NCBI RefSeq assembly: GCF_003732705.1 | Contig: NZ_MOBR01000015.1 | Span: 62,001-126,000, forward strand | DNA length: 64,000 nt | Direction: 5' to 3' | Source: Pseudomonas frederiksbergensis | GTDB lineage: Bacteria; Pseudomonadota; Gammaproteobacteria; Pseudomonadales; Pseudomonadaceae | In this document: positions 25,963 through 34,590 of the stretch, piece after piece | Position numbering within the stretch: position 1 is the stretch's first letter | Layout: each line of letters starts with the position of its first letter | Notes under the pieces: generated by a model | Seen by the model: only the letters and a program-made list of their open reading frames with translations | The model's database searches: none | Told to the model about the DNA's origin: nothing | Made by a program: the position numbers and the translations under genes

Positions 25963-27269
25963 GCGCCCTTCTTCACCTTGTCGTTGGCGGTCGCTTCAGT
26001 GGTTTTCGCCGCGGATTTGCCTTGCAGGTGTTCGGTCGGCGTGGTCGGCACGTCCTGGCTGTCGTTGACCACTTCCACTTCGCTGCCTTCCTTGAGGCGG
26101 TCGGTGCCTTCCAGAACCACGCGATCACCCACGGCCAGACCTTCAGTGATCACGGTGTTGTCGCCGTCACTGGCGCCGACTTTCAGTTGACGAATCTTGA
26201 CCTTGTTGTCCCCGTCCATGGCATAGACGAAGGTGCCGTTGGTGCCGAACTGAATCGCCGCCGAGGGCGCGAGCACTACGTCTTTGAGGGTGTCGGCCAG
26301 CAGGTGCACGTTGACGAACTGGTTGGGGAACAACGCCTGATCGCGGTTATCGTAGCGCGCCTTGAATTTCAGGGTGCCGGTGGTGACGTCGATCTGGTTG
26401 TCCAGGCTCTGCAACACGCCGCTGGCCTGGATTTTCATATCGCCACGATCCCAGGCTTCAACTGGCAACTTGGCGCCGGTGTGGTAACGGGCGAGCACGG
26501 TGTCGAGGCTGTTTTCCGGCAAGGTGAAGACGACGCTGATCGGCTGAGTCTGGGTGATGATCGCCAGGGCCGTGGTGTCATTGGCCGCGACGAGGTTGCC
26601 GACGTCGAGCTGGCGCAGGCCGACACGCCCGGTGATCGGTGCGCGGATTTTGGTGAATTCGAGATTGAGCTTGGCGTCGTTGACCGCCGCCTGGTTGGTC
26701 TTTACCGTGCCCAGGTATTGGCCGACCAGCGCTTCGGCGGTGTCGAGGGTCTGTTTGGCGATGCTGTCTTCTTTAAACAGACCGCGATAGCGCTCGACAT
26801 CGACCTGGGCGTTTTTCAGTTGTGCCTGGTTTTGCAGCAAGGTGCCTTCGGCCTGGAGCAAGGCGTTCTGGTAAGGGCGCGGGTCGATCTCGGCCAACAA
26901 GTCCCCGGCCTTGACCATCTGCCCTTCCTCGAAGGCAATCTTCATCAACTCACCCGCCACCCGGCTGCGCACATTGATGGTGTTCAGCGCCGTGACCGTG
27001 CCCAGCGCCTTGTAATACAGCGGGAAGTCCCCCTTGACCGCCGGGGCCACCCGCACCGGGATCGGCCCGGTCGCGCCACCAAAGCCCGGACGCATGCCCC
27101 CGGACTTGCCCGTATGCCCGGCGACGGCTTTCGGCTTTTCGCCCGTTTTATGGTCAGTACCGGCCGGCCAGAATTTCCAGCACACCGCAGCGACGACCAA
27201 CAGGACAAGCAGGCCGAACAGCCAGCGACGGGGACTACGGGAGGAGGATTGCATTGAATGATCAACCAT
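25959..27269 (-). CDS. muxA: Membrane-fusion (adaptor) protein MuxA/MdtA
   Basis: 436 residues. An N-terminal membrane anchor (LFGLLVLLVVAAVCW) is followed by a lipoyl/hairpin region (VRSRVAGELMKIAFEEGQMVKAGDLLAEIDPRPYQ spans it) and beta-barrel segments (FTKIRAPITGRVGLRQLDVG), as in HlyD-type adaptors. It links the MuxBC permease to the OpmB duct. First gene of the operon. The start is uncertain: ATGs at 27269 and 27254 are both in frame and neither has a strong ribosome site. No regulator gene lies beside the operon. Confidence 0.93.
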   Translation of the reverse strand: MVDHSMQSSSRSPRRWLFGLLVLLVVAAVCWKFWPAGTDHKTGEKPKAVAGHTGKSGGMRPGFGGATGPIPVRVAPAVKGDFPLYYKALGTVTALNTINVRSRVAGELMKIAFEEGQMVKAGDLLAEIDPRPYQNALLQAEGTLLQNQAQLKNAQVDVERYRGLFKEDSIAKQTLDTAEALVGQYLGTVKTNQAAVNDAKLNLEFTKIRAPITGRVGLRQLDVGNLVAANDTTALAIITQTQPISVVFTLPENSLDTVLARYHTGAKLPVEAWDRGDMKIQASGVLQSLDNQIDVTTGTLKFKARYDNRDQALFPNQFVNVHLLADTLKDVVLAPSAAIQFGTNGTFVYAMDGDNKVKIRQLKVGASDGDNTVITEGLAVGDRVVLEGTDRLKEGSEVEVVNDSQDVPTTPTEHLQGKSAAKTTEATANDKVKKGA

Positions 27270-27399
27270 TGGGCGCGTGGGCTTCTTCTACGGGAGGCTG
27301 AACGATAAGCACTGGCGCGCATTAAGCAAAGCGGCTTTACCGGCAATTTACCTTCGGCTTACGTAACAGGATGTTTGTCTAAAACACTGAACCACAAAT

Positions 27400-27430
27400 G
27401 AAAACGGCCTAGCGAGTGCCAGGCCGTTAA
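27400..27430 (-). terminator. Rho-independent terminator of tpx
   Basis: On the minus strand AACGGCCT, a 10-base loop, AGGCCGTT, then TTTTC. The 8-bp stem starts 17 bases after the tpx stop codon. Confidence 0.85.
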
Positions 27431-27445
27431 CAATTGTAAAAGCGC

Positions 27446-27946
27446 TTACTTAAGAACGGCGAGCGCCGCTTCGTAGTTAGGCTCTTCTGCGATTTCTTTT
27501 ACCAATTCGCTGTGCAGCACGTTGTCATTTTCATCCAGCACGACGACAGCACGGGCGGTCAGGCCTTTGAGCGGGCCGTCAGCAATGGCCACGCCGTAGT
27601 TTTCAATGAACTCGGCGCCACGCAGGGTCGACAGGTTCTGCACGTTTTCCAGGCCTTCGGCGCCGCAGAAACGGGCTTGAGCGAATGGCAGGTCAGCGGA
27701 GATGCACAGCACGACAGTGTTGGCGACGTCATTGGCCTGAGCGTTGAACTTGCGAACCGAAGTCGCGCAGGTCGGGGTGTCGACGCTTGGGAAGATATTC
27801 AGCACTTTGCGCTTGCCGGCGAAGCTCGCCAGGGTCACGTCCGACAGATTGCCGGCAACCAGGGAAAAGGCTGGCGCCTTGGAACCGGCTTGTGGCAGTT
27901 GGCCGTTGACTTGAACCGGGTTGCCTTTAAGAGTGACTTGAGCCAT
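27446..27946 (-). CDS. tpx: Thiol peroxidase Tpx
   Basis: 166 residues, atypical 2-Cys peroxiredoxin. The peroxidatic Cys60 lies in SVDTPTCATSV and the resolving Cys94 in ARFCGAEG, the same spacing as E. coli Tpx (61/95). It reduces alkyl and hydrogen peroxides with thioredoxin. AGAAGGA precedes the start at 27946, and a clear terminator follows, so it is a single-gene unit. No OxyR site was identified. Confidence 0.97.
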   Translation of the reverse strand: MAQVTLKGNPVQVNGQLPQAGSKAPAFSLVAGNLSDVTLASFAGKRKVLNIFPSVDTPTCATSVRKFNAQANDVANTVVLCISADLPFAQARFCGAEGLENVQNLSTLRGAEFIENYGVAIADGPLKGLTARAVVVLDENDNVLHSELVKEIAEEPNYEAALAVLK

Positions 27947-28390
27947 GAACGGAGTCCTTCTGATGGTGTTGTTGGAAATCTGAAGAGGCCGAAGTTAACC
28001 ACGAAATGGTCCGCCGACCTATGCCCGGATACAAATTGTGATGTGCCAGCGCACAAATTGGATACAACTCTTACACGCGACACAAAAACCCTGTAGGCGC
28101 GAGGCTTGCCCGCGAAGGCCACACTGCGGTGTATCAGGCAGACCGCATCATCGTTCTTCGCGGGCAAGCCTCGCTCCTACAGGTCTGTGTTCAGGCCAGC
28201 AACGGCCGCGTAGGTCACCCGGTCGGTATATAGCGTACCGCCCTCTCCCGCCGCCACCCGGTGTTCATGACGAAAGGCAGCCAGCAGCTCCTACGCTAAC
28301 AAGGCGGCTTTTTTTTCAGCCGCACTGTCGATTCAGCAAATGCCTATTCGACTAATCAGTGAATCACTCACCTCCAGCGGAGATAACACC
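27947..28390. other. Intergenic region between tpx and the DGPF-domain gene
   Basis: 444 bases with no convincing gene. It holds the tpx promoter region, one REPIN (28091-28182) and a short GC-rich segment with GCGGCTTTTTTTCAGCCGC near 28305. The last could be a small hairpin with an internal T-run, but there is no gene immediately before it to terminate. Confidence 0.5.
28091..28182. repeat. REPIN, GTAGG type
   Basis: Arms CTGTAGGCGCGAGGCTTGCC (one change from the usual GTAGGAGCG) and the facing GGGCAAGCCTCGCTCCTACAG, separated by about 40 bases. Confidence 0.88.
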
Positions 28391-28816
28391 ATGCAATTCA
28401 TGATCATTGTCAAAGCCAGCGCGGATTCCGAGGCTGGTGTCATGCCTACCGAGGAACTGCTGACCGCGATGGGCAATTACAACGAGGAACTGGCCAAGGC
28501 CGGCATTCTCCTGTCGTGCGATGGCCTGCAACCCAGCAGCAAAGGTGCCCGCGTGCGGTTTTCGGGCGAAAAACGCACGGTGATCGACGGGCCGTTTGCC
28601 GAAACCAAGGAATTGATCGCCGGGTATTGGTTGTGGGACGTGAAGTCGAAAGAAGAAGCCATCGAATGGGTCAAGCGCTGCCCGAACCCGATGCCGGGGA
28701 CCGAGGCCGAGATCGAGATTCGTCAGGTGTTCGCGGCAGAGGATTTCGGTGCCGAGTTCACGCCGCAGTTGCGGGAACAGGAAGATCGGGTGCGGGAGCA
28801 GGCGAAAAAGAACTGA
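28391..28816 (+). CDS. YciI/DGPF-domain protein
   Basis: 141 residues, cytoplasmic. Begins MQFMIIVKASADSEAG and carries the motif DGPFAETKELIAGYW, which defines the DGPF branch of the YCII-like fold. Members are small dimeric proteins often found beside ECF sigma factors, with function mostly unknown. GGAGATAACACC lies before the ATG at 28391, which decides against an upstream in-frame start at 28340. No sigma-factor gene is next to it here. Confidence 0.88.
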   Translation: MQFMIIVKASADSEAGVMPTEELLTAMGNYNEELAKAGILLSCDGLQPSSKGARVRFSGEKRTVIDGPFAETKELIAGYWLWDVKSKEEAIEWVKRCPNPMPGTEAEIEIRQVFAAEDFGAEFTPQLREQEDRVREQAKKN

Positions 28817-28838
28817 AAGCCCTGGATAGACAATCCAT

Positions 28839-28928
28839 TGTGGGAGCGAGCCTGCTCGCGAAAGCGCAGTGTCAGTCACCACATCGAGTGGCTGGACTGA
28901 CGCTTTCGCGAGCAGGCTCGCTCCCACA
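28839..28928. repeat. REPIN, GTGGG type
   Basis: Facing arms TGTGGGAGCGAGCCTGCTCG and its complement, 90 bp in all, 20 bases after the DGPF-domain gene. Confidence 0.9.
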
Positions 28929-29217
28929 GGGAATCTTCAGTGGGCATGGCATTTGTGCCCGACACAGTTAGTAAAACCTCACAAACTCCCTCACACCCCG
29001 TCACCAACCCGTTGATTCTTATTAACTTTTTAGTACACAGAAAAAACCCAAATCCGCGCATAAAACCAAAGAGTTAACCCTTTCGACTGGATAACTCGCG
29101 GTTAGCTGCTAGCGTCAGAAGACGTGTCCTACAGGCTTGATTAGGAAAAAGACTACGCAGTAACGGCCAAAAATATGGCTGAGTTCGTCCACTGAGCCAC
29201 CAAGGAACCGGGGAATC

Positions 29218-30009
29218 ATGTCGAAAACTCAGGGAAAGCACGCCTTTTTGTTGGCGGCACTCCTGGCGTCTGCCTTTTGTGCTCACGCCGATAATGCCGA
29301 GGAAGCCAACAAAAGTAACAACCCGCTGAACCTCGCGCCGGGCGCGAATCTGCAGGATTACTACACGCCCAAACTCTTTGATACCAACGTCCACACCAAT
29401 GACGCGTTGCTGCGCGGCACCTTGCCGGTGGCGCCCAACGATTTCATCGGCGTCCCGCAGTTGTTGCGCGCGACCCTGCCGATCAGCACCCGACCCGACC
29501 CGCACAACGGCTATAGCACCGGCATCGGTGACCTGAACCTGTTCGATATTTTCCTGCTCAAGACCGACGGCGTGCAGTTGGGCATCGGCCCTCAGATCAC
29601 CGCGCCCACCGCCGAGCAGGACGAATTGGGCACCGGCAAATGGCAGGCCGGCCTGGCTGCTGTCGCCATCGACTCTTCCCCCCGGGGCCTGTTGGGCGCG
29701 CTGGTGCAGTATCAGAGTTCGTTCGCCGGCGACCACGATCGCGCCCACGTCGAAACCGCGACGATGCAGCCGTTCATCATTCATAACCTGGCCAAAGGCT
29801 GGTACCTGCGCTCCACCGGTACCTGGACCTTCGACCTGAAGAACGACACCCATTACATCCCCATCGGTTTCGGTGGCGGCAAGGTCTGGAAATCCGGGAC
29901 CAACATTTTCAACGCCTTCGTAGAGCCCCAATGGACCGTGGAACGCAAAGGCGATGGCCTGCCGCAATTCACGCTGTTCGCCGGGATCAACGTCACGTTC
30001 GGCAAGTAA
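29218..30009 (+). CDS. Outer-membrane beta-barrel protein, transporter-like
   Basis: 263 residues. A Sec signal peptide (FLLAALLASAFCAHA, cleavage near residue 24) is followed by alternating beta segments and an amphipathic C-terminal strand (FTLFAGINVTFGK). It resembles the small barrel family loosely called transporter/phenol MetA-pathway protein; function unknown. It opens a long same-strand series ending at the 41821 terminator. The 289 bases upstream are AT-rich, with a weak candidate TTGATT near 29011, but I cannot place a promoter with confidence. Confidence 0.75.
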   Translation: MSKTQGKHAFLLAALLASAFCAHADNAEEANKSNNPLNLAPGANLQDYYTPKLFDTNVHTNDALLRGTLPVAPNDFIGVPQLLRATLPISTRPDPHNGYSTGIGDLNLFDIFLLKTDGVQLGIGPQITAPTAEQDELGTGKWQAGLAAVAIDSSPRGLLGALVQYQSSFAGDHDRAHVETATMQPFIIHNLAKGWYLRSTGTWTFDLKNDTHYIPIGFGGGKVWKSGTNIFNAFVEPQWTVERKGDGLPQFTLFAGINVTFGK

Positions 30010-30019
30010 GGAGATTGAT

Positions 30020-30244
30020 ATGCACATTGCACTTCGAGCCGCTGGTTTCAGCATCATGGCGACGTTCGTCAGTTGCGGCGTCGGCGTCCAGGCCCAGGAA
30101 ATCGACACGCAGCCTGCCATCACTGAACAACCTGTGGGAGCGAGCCTGCTCGCGAAAGCGGTGTATCAGACGACATCTGCGGTGAAAGTGCCGACGCCTT
30201 CGCGAGCAAGCCCGCTCCCACAGGGTTTGCGCAGTAACCATTAA
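30020..30244 (+). CDS. Small exported ORF whose C-terminal half is REPIN sequence
   Basis: 74 residues. AAGGAG lies 5 bases before the ATG, 10 bases after the previous stop. A convincing signal peptide (AAGFSIMATFVSCGVGVQAQ, ending near residue 26) is followed by about 12 residues, then a REPIN (30133-30224) supplies residues 39-69 (VGASLLAKA... SRASPLPQG). It looks like a gene for an exported protein cut short by REPIN insertion, leaving a new C-terminus. Whether any product has a role is unknown. Confidence 0.5.
   Translation: MHIALRAAGFSIMATFVSCGVGVQAQEIDTQPAITEQPVGASLLAKAVYQTTSAVKVPTPSRASPLPQGLRSNH
30133..30224. repeat. REPIN inside a small reading frame
   Basis: Facing arms CTGTGGGAGCGAGCCTGCTC and AGCAAGCCCGCTCCCACAG. 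It lies wholly within the 30020-30244 frame and leaves it open on both sides. Confidence 0.9.
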
Positions 30245-30256
30245 AAAGGACACCCC

Positions 30257-31663
30257 ATGCGTTTTGAAAAAGCCCCACGCCTGATCCTCGCCAGCCTCTC
30301 GCTCCTGCTGAGTTGCAGCGCCTGGGCCGACTTCAGCGCCACTCCGGAAGAAGCCCGGGGCATTGCCAAGGAGGCCTACCTGTACGGCTTCCCGGTAGTG
30401 GAGATGTACAAAACCCTCTACACCCAAGCCGTGGACAAGGCCGGGGCAAATTTCAAGGCGCCATTCAACAAGATCGGCAACACCGCCAAGGTCTTCACCC
30501 CGGCTGACACCGCGTTTGTCACGCCGAATTCCGACACGCCCTACTCCTTCGTGTGGATGGACCTGCGCGCCGAACCGGTGGTGCTGACCCTGCCACCCAT
30601 CGCGGAAAACCGTTACTACTCGGTGCAACTGATCGACCTCTACACCCAGAACTTCGCCTACCTCGGCACCCGTAGCACTGGCAACAAGGGCGGCACGTTC
30701 ATGGTCGCCGGCCCGGACTGGCAAGGCCAGCAACCGGTGAACATTGATCGTCTGGTGCGCAGCGAAAGCAACATCGCCTACGCGTTGTATCGCACGCAGC
30801 TGTTCAACAATACCGACCTGGCCAAGGTCAAGCTGATCCAGAACGCCTACAAGGTTCAGACCCTGAGCCAATACCTCAAGCAACCGGCGCCCGCTGCCGC
30901 GCCGAAGGTCGATTGGCCCAAGCCCACCGCTGACATGAGCGACACCCCGGACCTGTTTCGCTACCTGAGTTTCATGCTCGGTTTCGCCCCGCCCCAGGAC
31001 GCGGAAAAAGACCTGCTGGCACGCTTCGCCAAAATCGGCATCGTCGGCGGGCAGCCGTTCAAACTCACCAGCCTCACCGCCGAACAACGCAAGGCCCTGG
31101 AGGATGGCATCAGCGACGCCAAAGCCGAATTCGCTCAGTTCAAGAAGGACAAGGTTGACACCCACCAAGTCACCAGCGGCGACTTCTTCGGCACCCGCGA
31201 GCACCTGAACGGCAACTACCTGTACCGCTACGCCGGCGCCAACATGGGGATCTTCGGCAACTCCGCCGAAGAGGCGAACTACATCGGCTACTTCGTCGAC
31301 AACCAGGGCAAACCGGTCAACGGTGCGCGCCACAGCTACACCCTGCATTTCAACAAGGACGAACTGCCGCCGGCCGACGCCTTCTGGTCGCTGACGATGT
31401 ACGACGGCAAGACCAAGTTGCTGGTGGCCAATCACATGAAACGCTACCTGATCAACTCGCGGATGTTGCCCAAACTCAAGCGTGACGCCGACGGCGGCTT
31501 GACCCTGTACGTGCAGCATTCGGAACCGGTGGACGGCAACAAAAGCAACTGGCTGCCCGCGCCCCACGGCCCGTTCTATGCCGTGCTGCGGGTGTATCTG
31601 CCGAAACCGGAAATGGTCAGCGGCCAATGGCAGATTCCGTTGCTGACGCCCATCGGTCAGTAA
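30257..31663 (+). CDS. Exported DUF1254/DUF1214-domain protein
   Basis: 468 residues. A Sec signal peptide (LILASLSLLLSCSAWA) is followed by the DUF1254 region (EAYLYGFPVVEMYKTLY, TPNSDTPYSFVWMDL) and the C-terminal DUF1214 region (FWSLTMYDGKTKLLV, WLPAPHGPFYAVLRVY). Family members are periplasmic or secreted with no settled biochemical role. AAAAAGGA lies before the start. It sits between two outer-membrane barrel genes, 40 bases before the second, so an envelope role is likely. Confidence 0.9.
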   Translation: MRFEKAPRLILASLSLLLSCSAWADFSATPEEARGIAKEAYLYGFPVVEMYKTLYTQAVDKAGANFKAPFNKIGNTAKVFTPADTAFVTPNSDTPYSFVWMDLRAEPVVLTLPPIAENRYYSVQLIDLYTQNFAYLGTRSTGNKGGTFMVAGPDWQGQQPVNIDRLVRSESNIAYALYRTQLFNNTDLAKVKLIQNAYKVQTLSQYLKQPAPAAAPKVDWPKPTADMSDTPDLFRYLSFMLGFAPPQDAEKDLLARFAKIGIVGGQPFKLTSLTAEQRKALEDGISDAKAEFAQFKKDKVDTHQVTSGDFFGTREHLNGNYLYRYAGANMGIFGNSAEEANYIGYFVDNQGKPVNGARHSYTLHFNKDELPPADAFWSLTMYDGKTKLLVANHMKRYLINSRMLPKLKRDADGGLTLYVQHSEPVDGNKSNWLPAPHGPFYAVLRVYLPKPEMVSGQWQIPLLTPIGQ

Positions 31664-31702
31664 CTCATCAGCCGTCATACCGACTATTGCAGGAGTAGAA
31701 AA

Positions 31703-32602
31703 ATGCGTTTGAAAAAATCAAGGATGACGGCACTGACGCTGGCCGCGACACCGTTGCTGGCGCAGGCGGATAACGCCCGGGACTGGCAGAACCTGCCGAC
31801 CGACCTGAACATGGTGTTCGGCTATTACAACCGCATCGACACCAACACGCCGATCGACACCGCGCTGCCGATTGATGGCCTGTCCTTGAACGCCGACCTG
31901 TACATCGCCCGTTACGCCCGCTCGTTCGCGGTGGACGGGCGCAACAGCGCGATCCAGATCCTGCAACCCTACGCCGACATCTCCGCGTCGTTCGATAACG
32001 CGCAGTTCTTCGATGGCACCAAGCACAACGGCGGCATGGCTGACACCCAGTTCGTGCTGGTGCACAACCTGTTCGGCGGCCCGGCGCTGACCAAGGAAGA
32101 GTTCGCCAACTGGACCCCGGAAACCTTTCTCACCGGCGCCTTGTGGATCACCGCGCCCACCGGGGATTACGACAAGGACCGGATCATCAACATCGGTTCC
32201 AACCGCTGGGCGTTCAAACCGGAAATCGCCTTCGGCACGCCCATCGGCCCGACCTGGTTGGAGTTCAACACCTACGTGTCGATGTACGGCGACAACAACG
32301 ACTACCACGGCGACGGCAAGCTCGAGCAAAAACCGCTTTACGCCATCGAAACCCACTACAGCTACACCATCAACCGCGCGTTATGGGCCTCGTTGGACGC
32401 CACCTATAACCGCGGCGGCGAAACCAAAATCAATGGCGACTGGCAGGACAACAAACAGGAAAACGGCCTGTTCGGCGCCAGCCTCGGCTTCATGTTGTCG
32501 CCGCAGTTCGGCGGGATGCTCGCTTACTCGGACACGGTGTCGGAGCGCACCGGCTCGCCGGACGTGAACACCTGGACCTTGCGCCTGCAATACGCCTGGT
32601 AA
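31703..32602 (+). CDS. Outer-membrane beta-barrel protein, phenol-MetA-pathway type
   Basis: 299 residues. A signal peptide (TALTLAATPLLAQA) precedes a barrel of the PF13557-like type: GLSLNADLYIARYARSF near the start, repeated amphipathic strands, and a final WTLRLQYAW with aromatic last residue. Such proteins are proposed channels for hydrophobic compounds. CAGGAG precedes the start. It follows DUF1254 by 40 bases and precedes moxR by 75. Confidence 0.8.
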   Translation: MRLKKSRMTALTLAATPLLAQADNARDWQNLPTDLNMVFGYYNRIDTNTPIDTALPIDGLSLNADLYIARYARSFAVDGRNSAIQILQPYADISASFDNAQFFDGTKHNGGMADTQFVLVHNLFGGPALTKEEFANWTPETFLTGALWITAPTGDYDKDRIINIGSNRWAFKPEIAFGTPIGPTWLEFNTYVSMYGDNNDYHGDGKLEQKPLYAIETHYSYTINRALWASLDATYNRGGETKINGDWQDNKQENGLFGASLGFMLSPQFGGMLAYSDTVSERTGSPDVNTWTLRLQYAW

Positions 32603-32677
32603 CCGAGCGCCATTGGAATTTCCGTTTGTCATTCATTCCGGTCATTCCGACCTTTATGTTTTGAGCGAGGGACAGCC

Positions 32678-33658
32678 ATGACCGCACTCACTGATTTGAA
32701 CGCCCTGCAAGCCAGCATCGCCGAAGCCGTGCTCGGCCAGGATCAGGTGATCCGCCAGATTCTCCTGGGTCTCTTAGCCAACGGCCATTTGCTCCTGGAA
32801 AGCCTGCCCGGCCTGGCCAAGACCCGCACGGTCAAGGCCTTGGCCAAGCACCTGGACGCGAAGATGAGTCGCATCCAGTTCACCCCGGACCTGCTGCCGT
32901 CAGACATCACCGGCGCCGAGGTGCTGCACCAGGTCGAAGGCCAGCATGAAATCCGCTTCCAGCCCGGGCCGCTGTTCGGCAATTTGATCCTCGCCGATGA
33001 GATCAACCGCGCCCCGGCCAAGGTTCAGGCGGCCTTGCTGGAAGCCATGGAAGAACGGCAGATCACCGTGGCCGGCAACAGCCATGTGCTGCCCGAATTG
33101 TTCATCGTGGTGGCGACGCAAAACCCGATTGAACAGGAAGGTACTTACCCGCTGCCGGAAGCGCAGATGGACCGTTTCCTGATGAAAGTGCTGCTGGATT
33201 ACCCCAGTGCAGAAAATGAAAGCCAAGTGCTGCGACTGCTGCGCGAAGAGGAGTTTGCCCTGGGCGCCAAAACCGCTGCGGTGCCGGGTTTTGCGCTGTC
33301 GCAAGAGGTGATCTTTGCGGCACGTCGTGAGGTCAGCGGCATTCATGTGTCCCCTGCCATCGACACCTACCTGATCGACCTGATCAACGCCACCCGCCAC
33401 CCGGCGGATTACGACGCCGACCTCGGACGCTGGATCGCCATCGGCGCCAGCCCTCGCGGCGGCATTGGCCTGGACCGTTGCGCCCGCGCCGACGCTTGGC
33501 TGCAAGGGCAGGATTTCGTCTCGCCGGACAACGTGCGCGCGGTGGTGCACCCGGTGCTGCGTCATCGCCTGCAATTGAGCTATGACGCGGTGGCTGACGG
33601 CGTGACGGCGGATCAAGTGCTCGACCGTTTGCTCGATAAAGTGGCGATTCCTGCATGA
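32678..33658 (+). CDS. MoxR-family AAA+ ATPase
   Basis: 326 residues. Walker A is LESLPGLAKTRTV (family usual EGxPGLAKT; here the first Gly is Ser), Walker B is LILADEINRAPAKVQ, and sensor/arginine segments TQNPIEQEGTYPLPEAQMDRF are intact. MoxR ATPases remodel or insert cofactors into partner proteins together with VWA-domain proteins. The next five genes are its classical partners. Its stop overlaps the DUF58 start by 4 bases. Confidence 0.95.
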   Translation: MTALTDLNALQASIAEAVLGQDQVIRQILLGLLANGHLLLESLPGLAKTRTVKALAKHLDAKMSRIQFTPDLLPSDITGAEVLHQVEGQHEIRFQPGPLFGNLILADEINRAPAKVQAALLEAMEERQITVAGNSHVLPELFIVVATQNPIEQEGTYPLPEAQMDRFLMKVLLDYPSAENESQVLRLLREEEFALGAKTAAVPGFALSQEVIFAARREVSGIHVSPAIDTYLIDLINATRHPADYDADLGRWIAIGASPRGGIGLDRCARADAWLQGQDFVSPDNVRAVVHPVLRHRLQLSYDAVADGVTADQVLDRLLDKVAIPA

Positions 33659-34590
33659 ACGAGGACGGGCTGGTCTATGTCTCTCTCGCGCAGTTGATGG
33701 CGCTGGAGTTCAAGGCCCGTGACCTGAGTTCTCTCGCGCGCCAGCCCCAGGGCAGCATCCTCGCCGGCAACCACGCCTCGCGCCTGCGTGGCCGTGGCTT
33801 GAATTTCGATGAGCTGCGCCGCTATCAGCCGGGCGACGACTTGCGCCACCTCGATTGGCGCGCGTCCCTGCGCACTGGCAAACCGGTGGTGCGCACGTTT
33901 ACCGAAGAGCGCGACCGCCCGGCACTGATTCTGGTGGATCAGCGCATGTCAATGTTCTTTGGCTCGCAACGCAGCTTCAAATCCGCCATTGCCGCTGAGC
34001 TCGGTACGTTGGCAGCGTGGATGGTGTTCAACGCGGGGGATCGGGTCGGTGGTCTGGTGTTCAACGATCAACGCATCGACAGCATCGCCCCGCTGCGCAG
34101 TCGCAAACGCATCGAAGCGCTGTGCAGCCGCATCGCCCGGCAGAATCAGGAATTGAACGCCGCCAACCCCGACTTTGAGGATGAAGACCAGCTCGATAAA
34201 GTCTTGCAGCATTGCCTCGCGGTGGCTGGTCACGATCATTTGATCTGCATCGTCAGTGACTTTGCCGGGGCCGGCGAACGCACCTTGAAACTGATGCGGC
34301 AACTGGCGGCTCACAACGATGTGATCGCCATGCAGGTTTACGACCCGTTGGCACTGAACCTGCCGAAGAACGGGCGCTTGCTGGTGACCCAAGGCCAATT
34401 GCAGGTGGAACTGGCGGTGGAACAGCGGCGGGTGCATGAGCCGCTGGGGGATTTCCTGAGTGGCCGGCTCAAGGATGTCGCCACCCTGCTGCGCCGCAGC
34501 CAGGTGCCGCTGATGATGTTCAGCACCGCCACACCAGCCCACGAACAATTGCGCGCAGAACTGGGCAAGCTCAGCGGCGGACGCAGATGA
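33655..34590 (+). CDS. DUF58-domain protein (MoxR partner)
   Basis: 311 residues, cytoplasmic. Contains the DUF58 core GRGLNFDELRRYQPGDDLRHLDWRAS (spanning about residues 42-68) and the embedded VWA-like fold. The metal-site motif is degenerate: VDQRMSMF where VWA domains have DxSxS. Family proteins occur between moxR and VWA genes and are thought to act with the ATPase. ATGA overlaps link it to both neighbours. Confidence 0.92.
   Translation: MNEDGLVYVSLAQLMALEFKARDLSSLARQPQGSILAGNHASRLRGRGLNFDELRRYQPGDDLRHLDWRASLRTGKPVVRTFTEERDRPALILVDQRMSMFFGSQRSFKSAIAAELGTLAAWMVFNAGDRVGGLVFNDQRIDSIAPLRSRKRIEALCSRIARQNQELNAANPDFEDEDQLDKVLQHCLAVAGHDHLICIVSDFAGAGERTLKLMRQLAAHNDVIAMQVYDPLALNLPKNGRLLVTQGQLQVELAVEQRRVHEPLGDFLSGRLKDVATLLRRSQVPLMMFSTATPAHEQLRAELGKLSGGRR

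Noticed and set aside
23887..26190. A 767-codon open frame opposite muxB
   Set aside because: Antisense shadow of an RND pump gene; Gln/His/Arg/Asp-rich chain without any recognisable domain.
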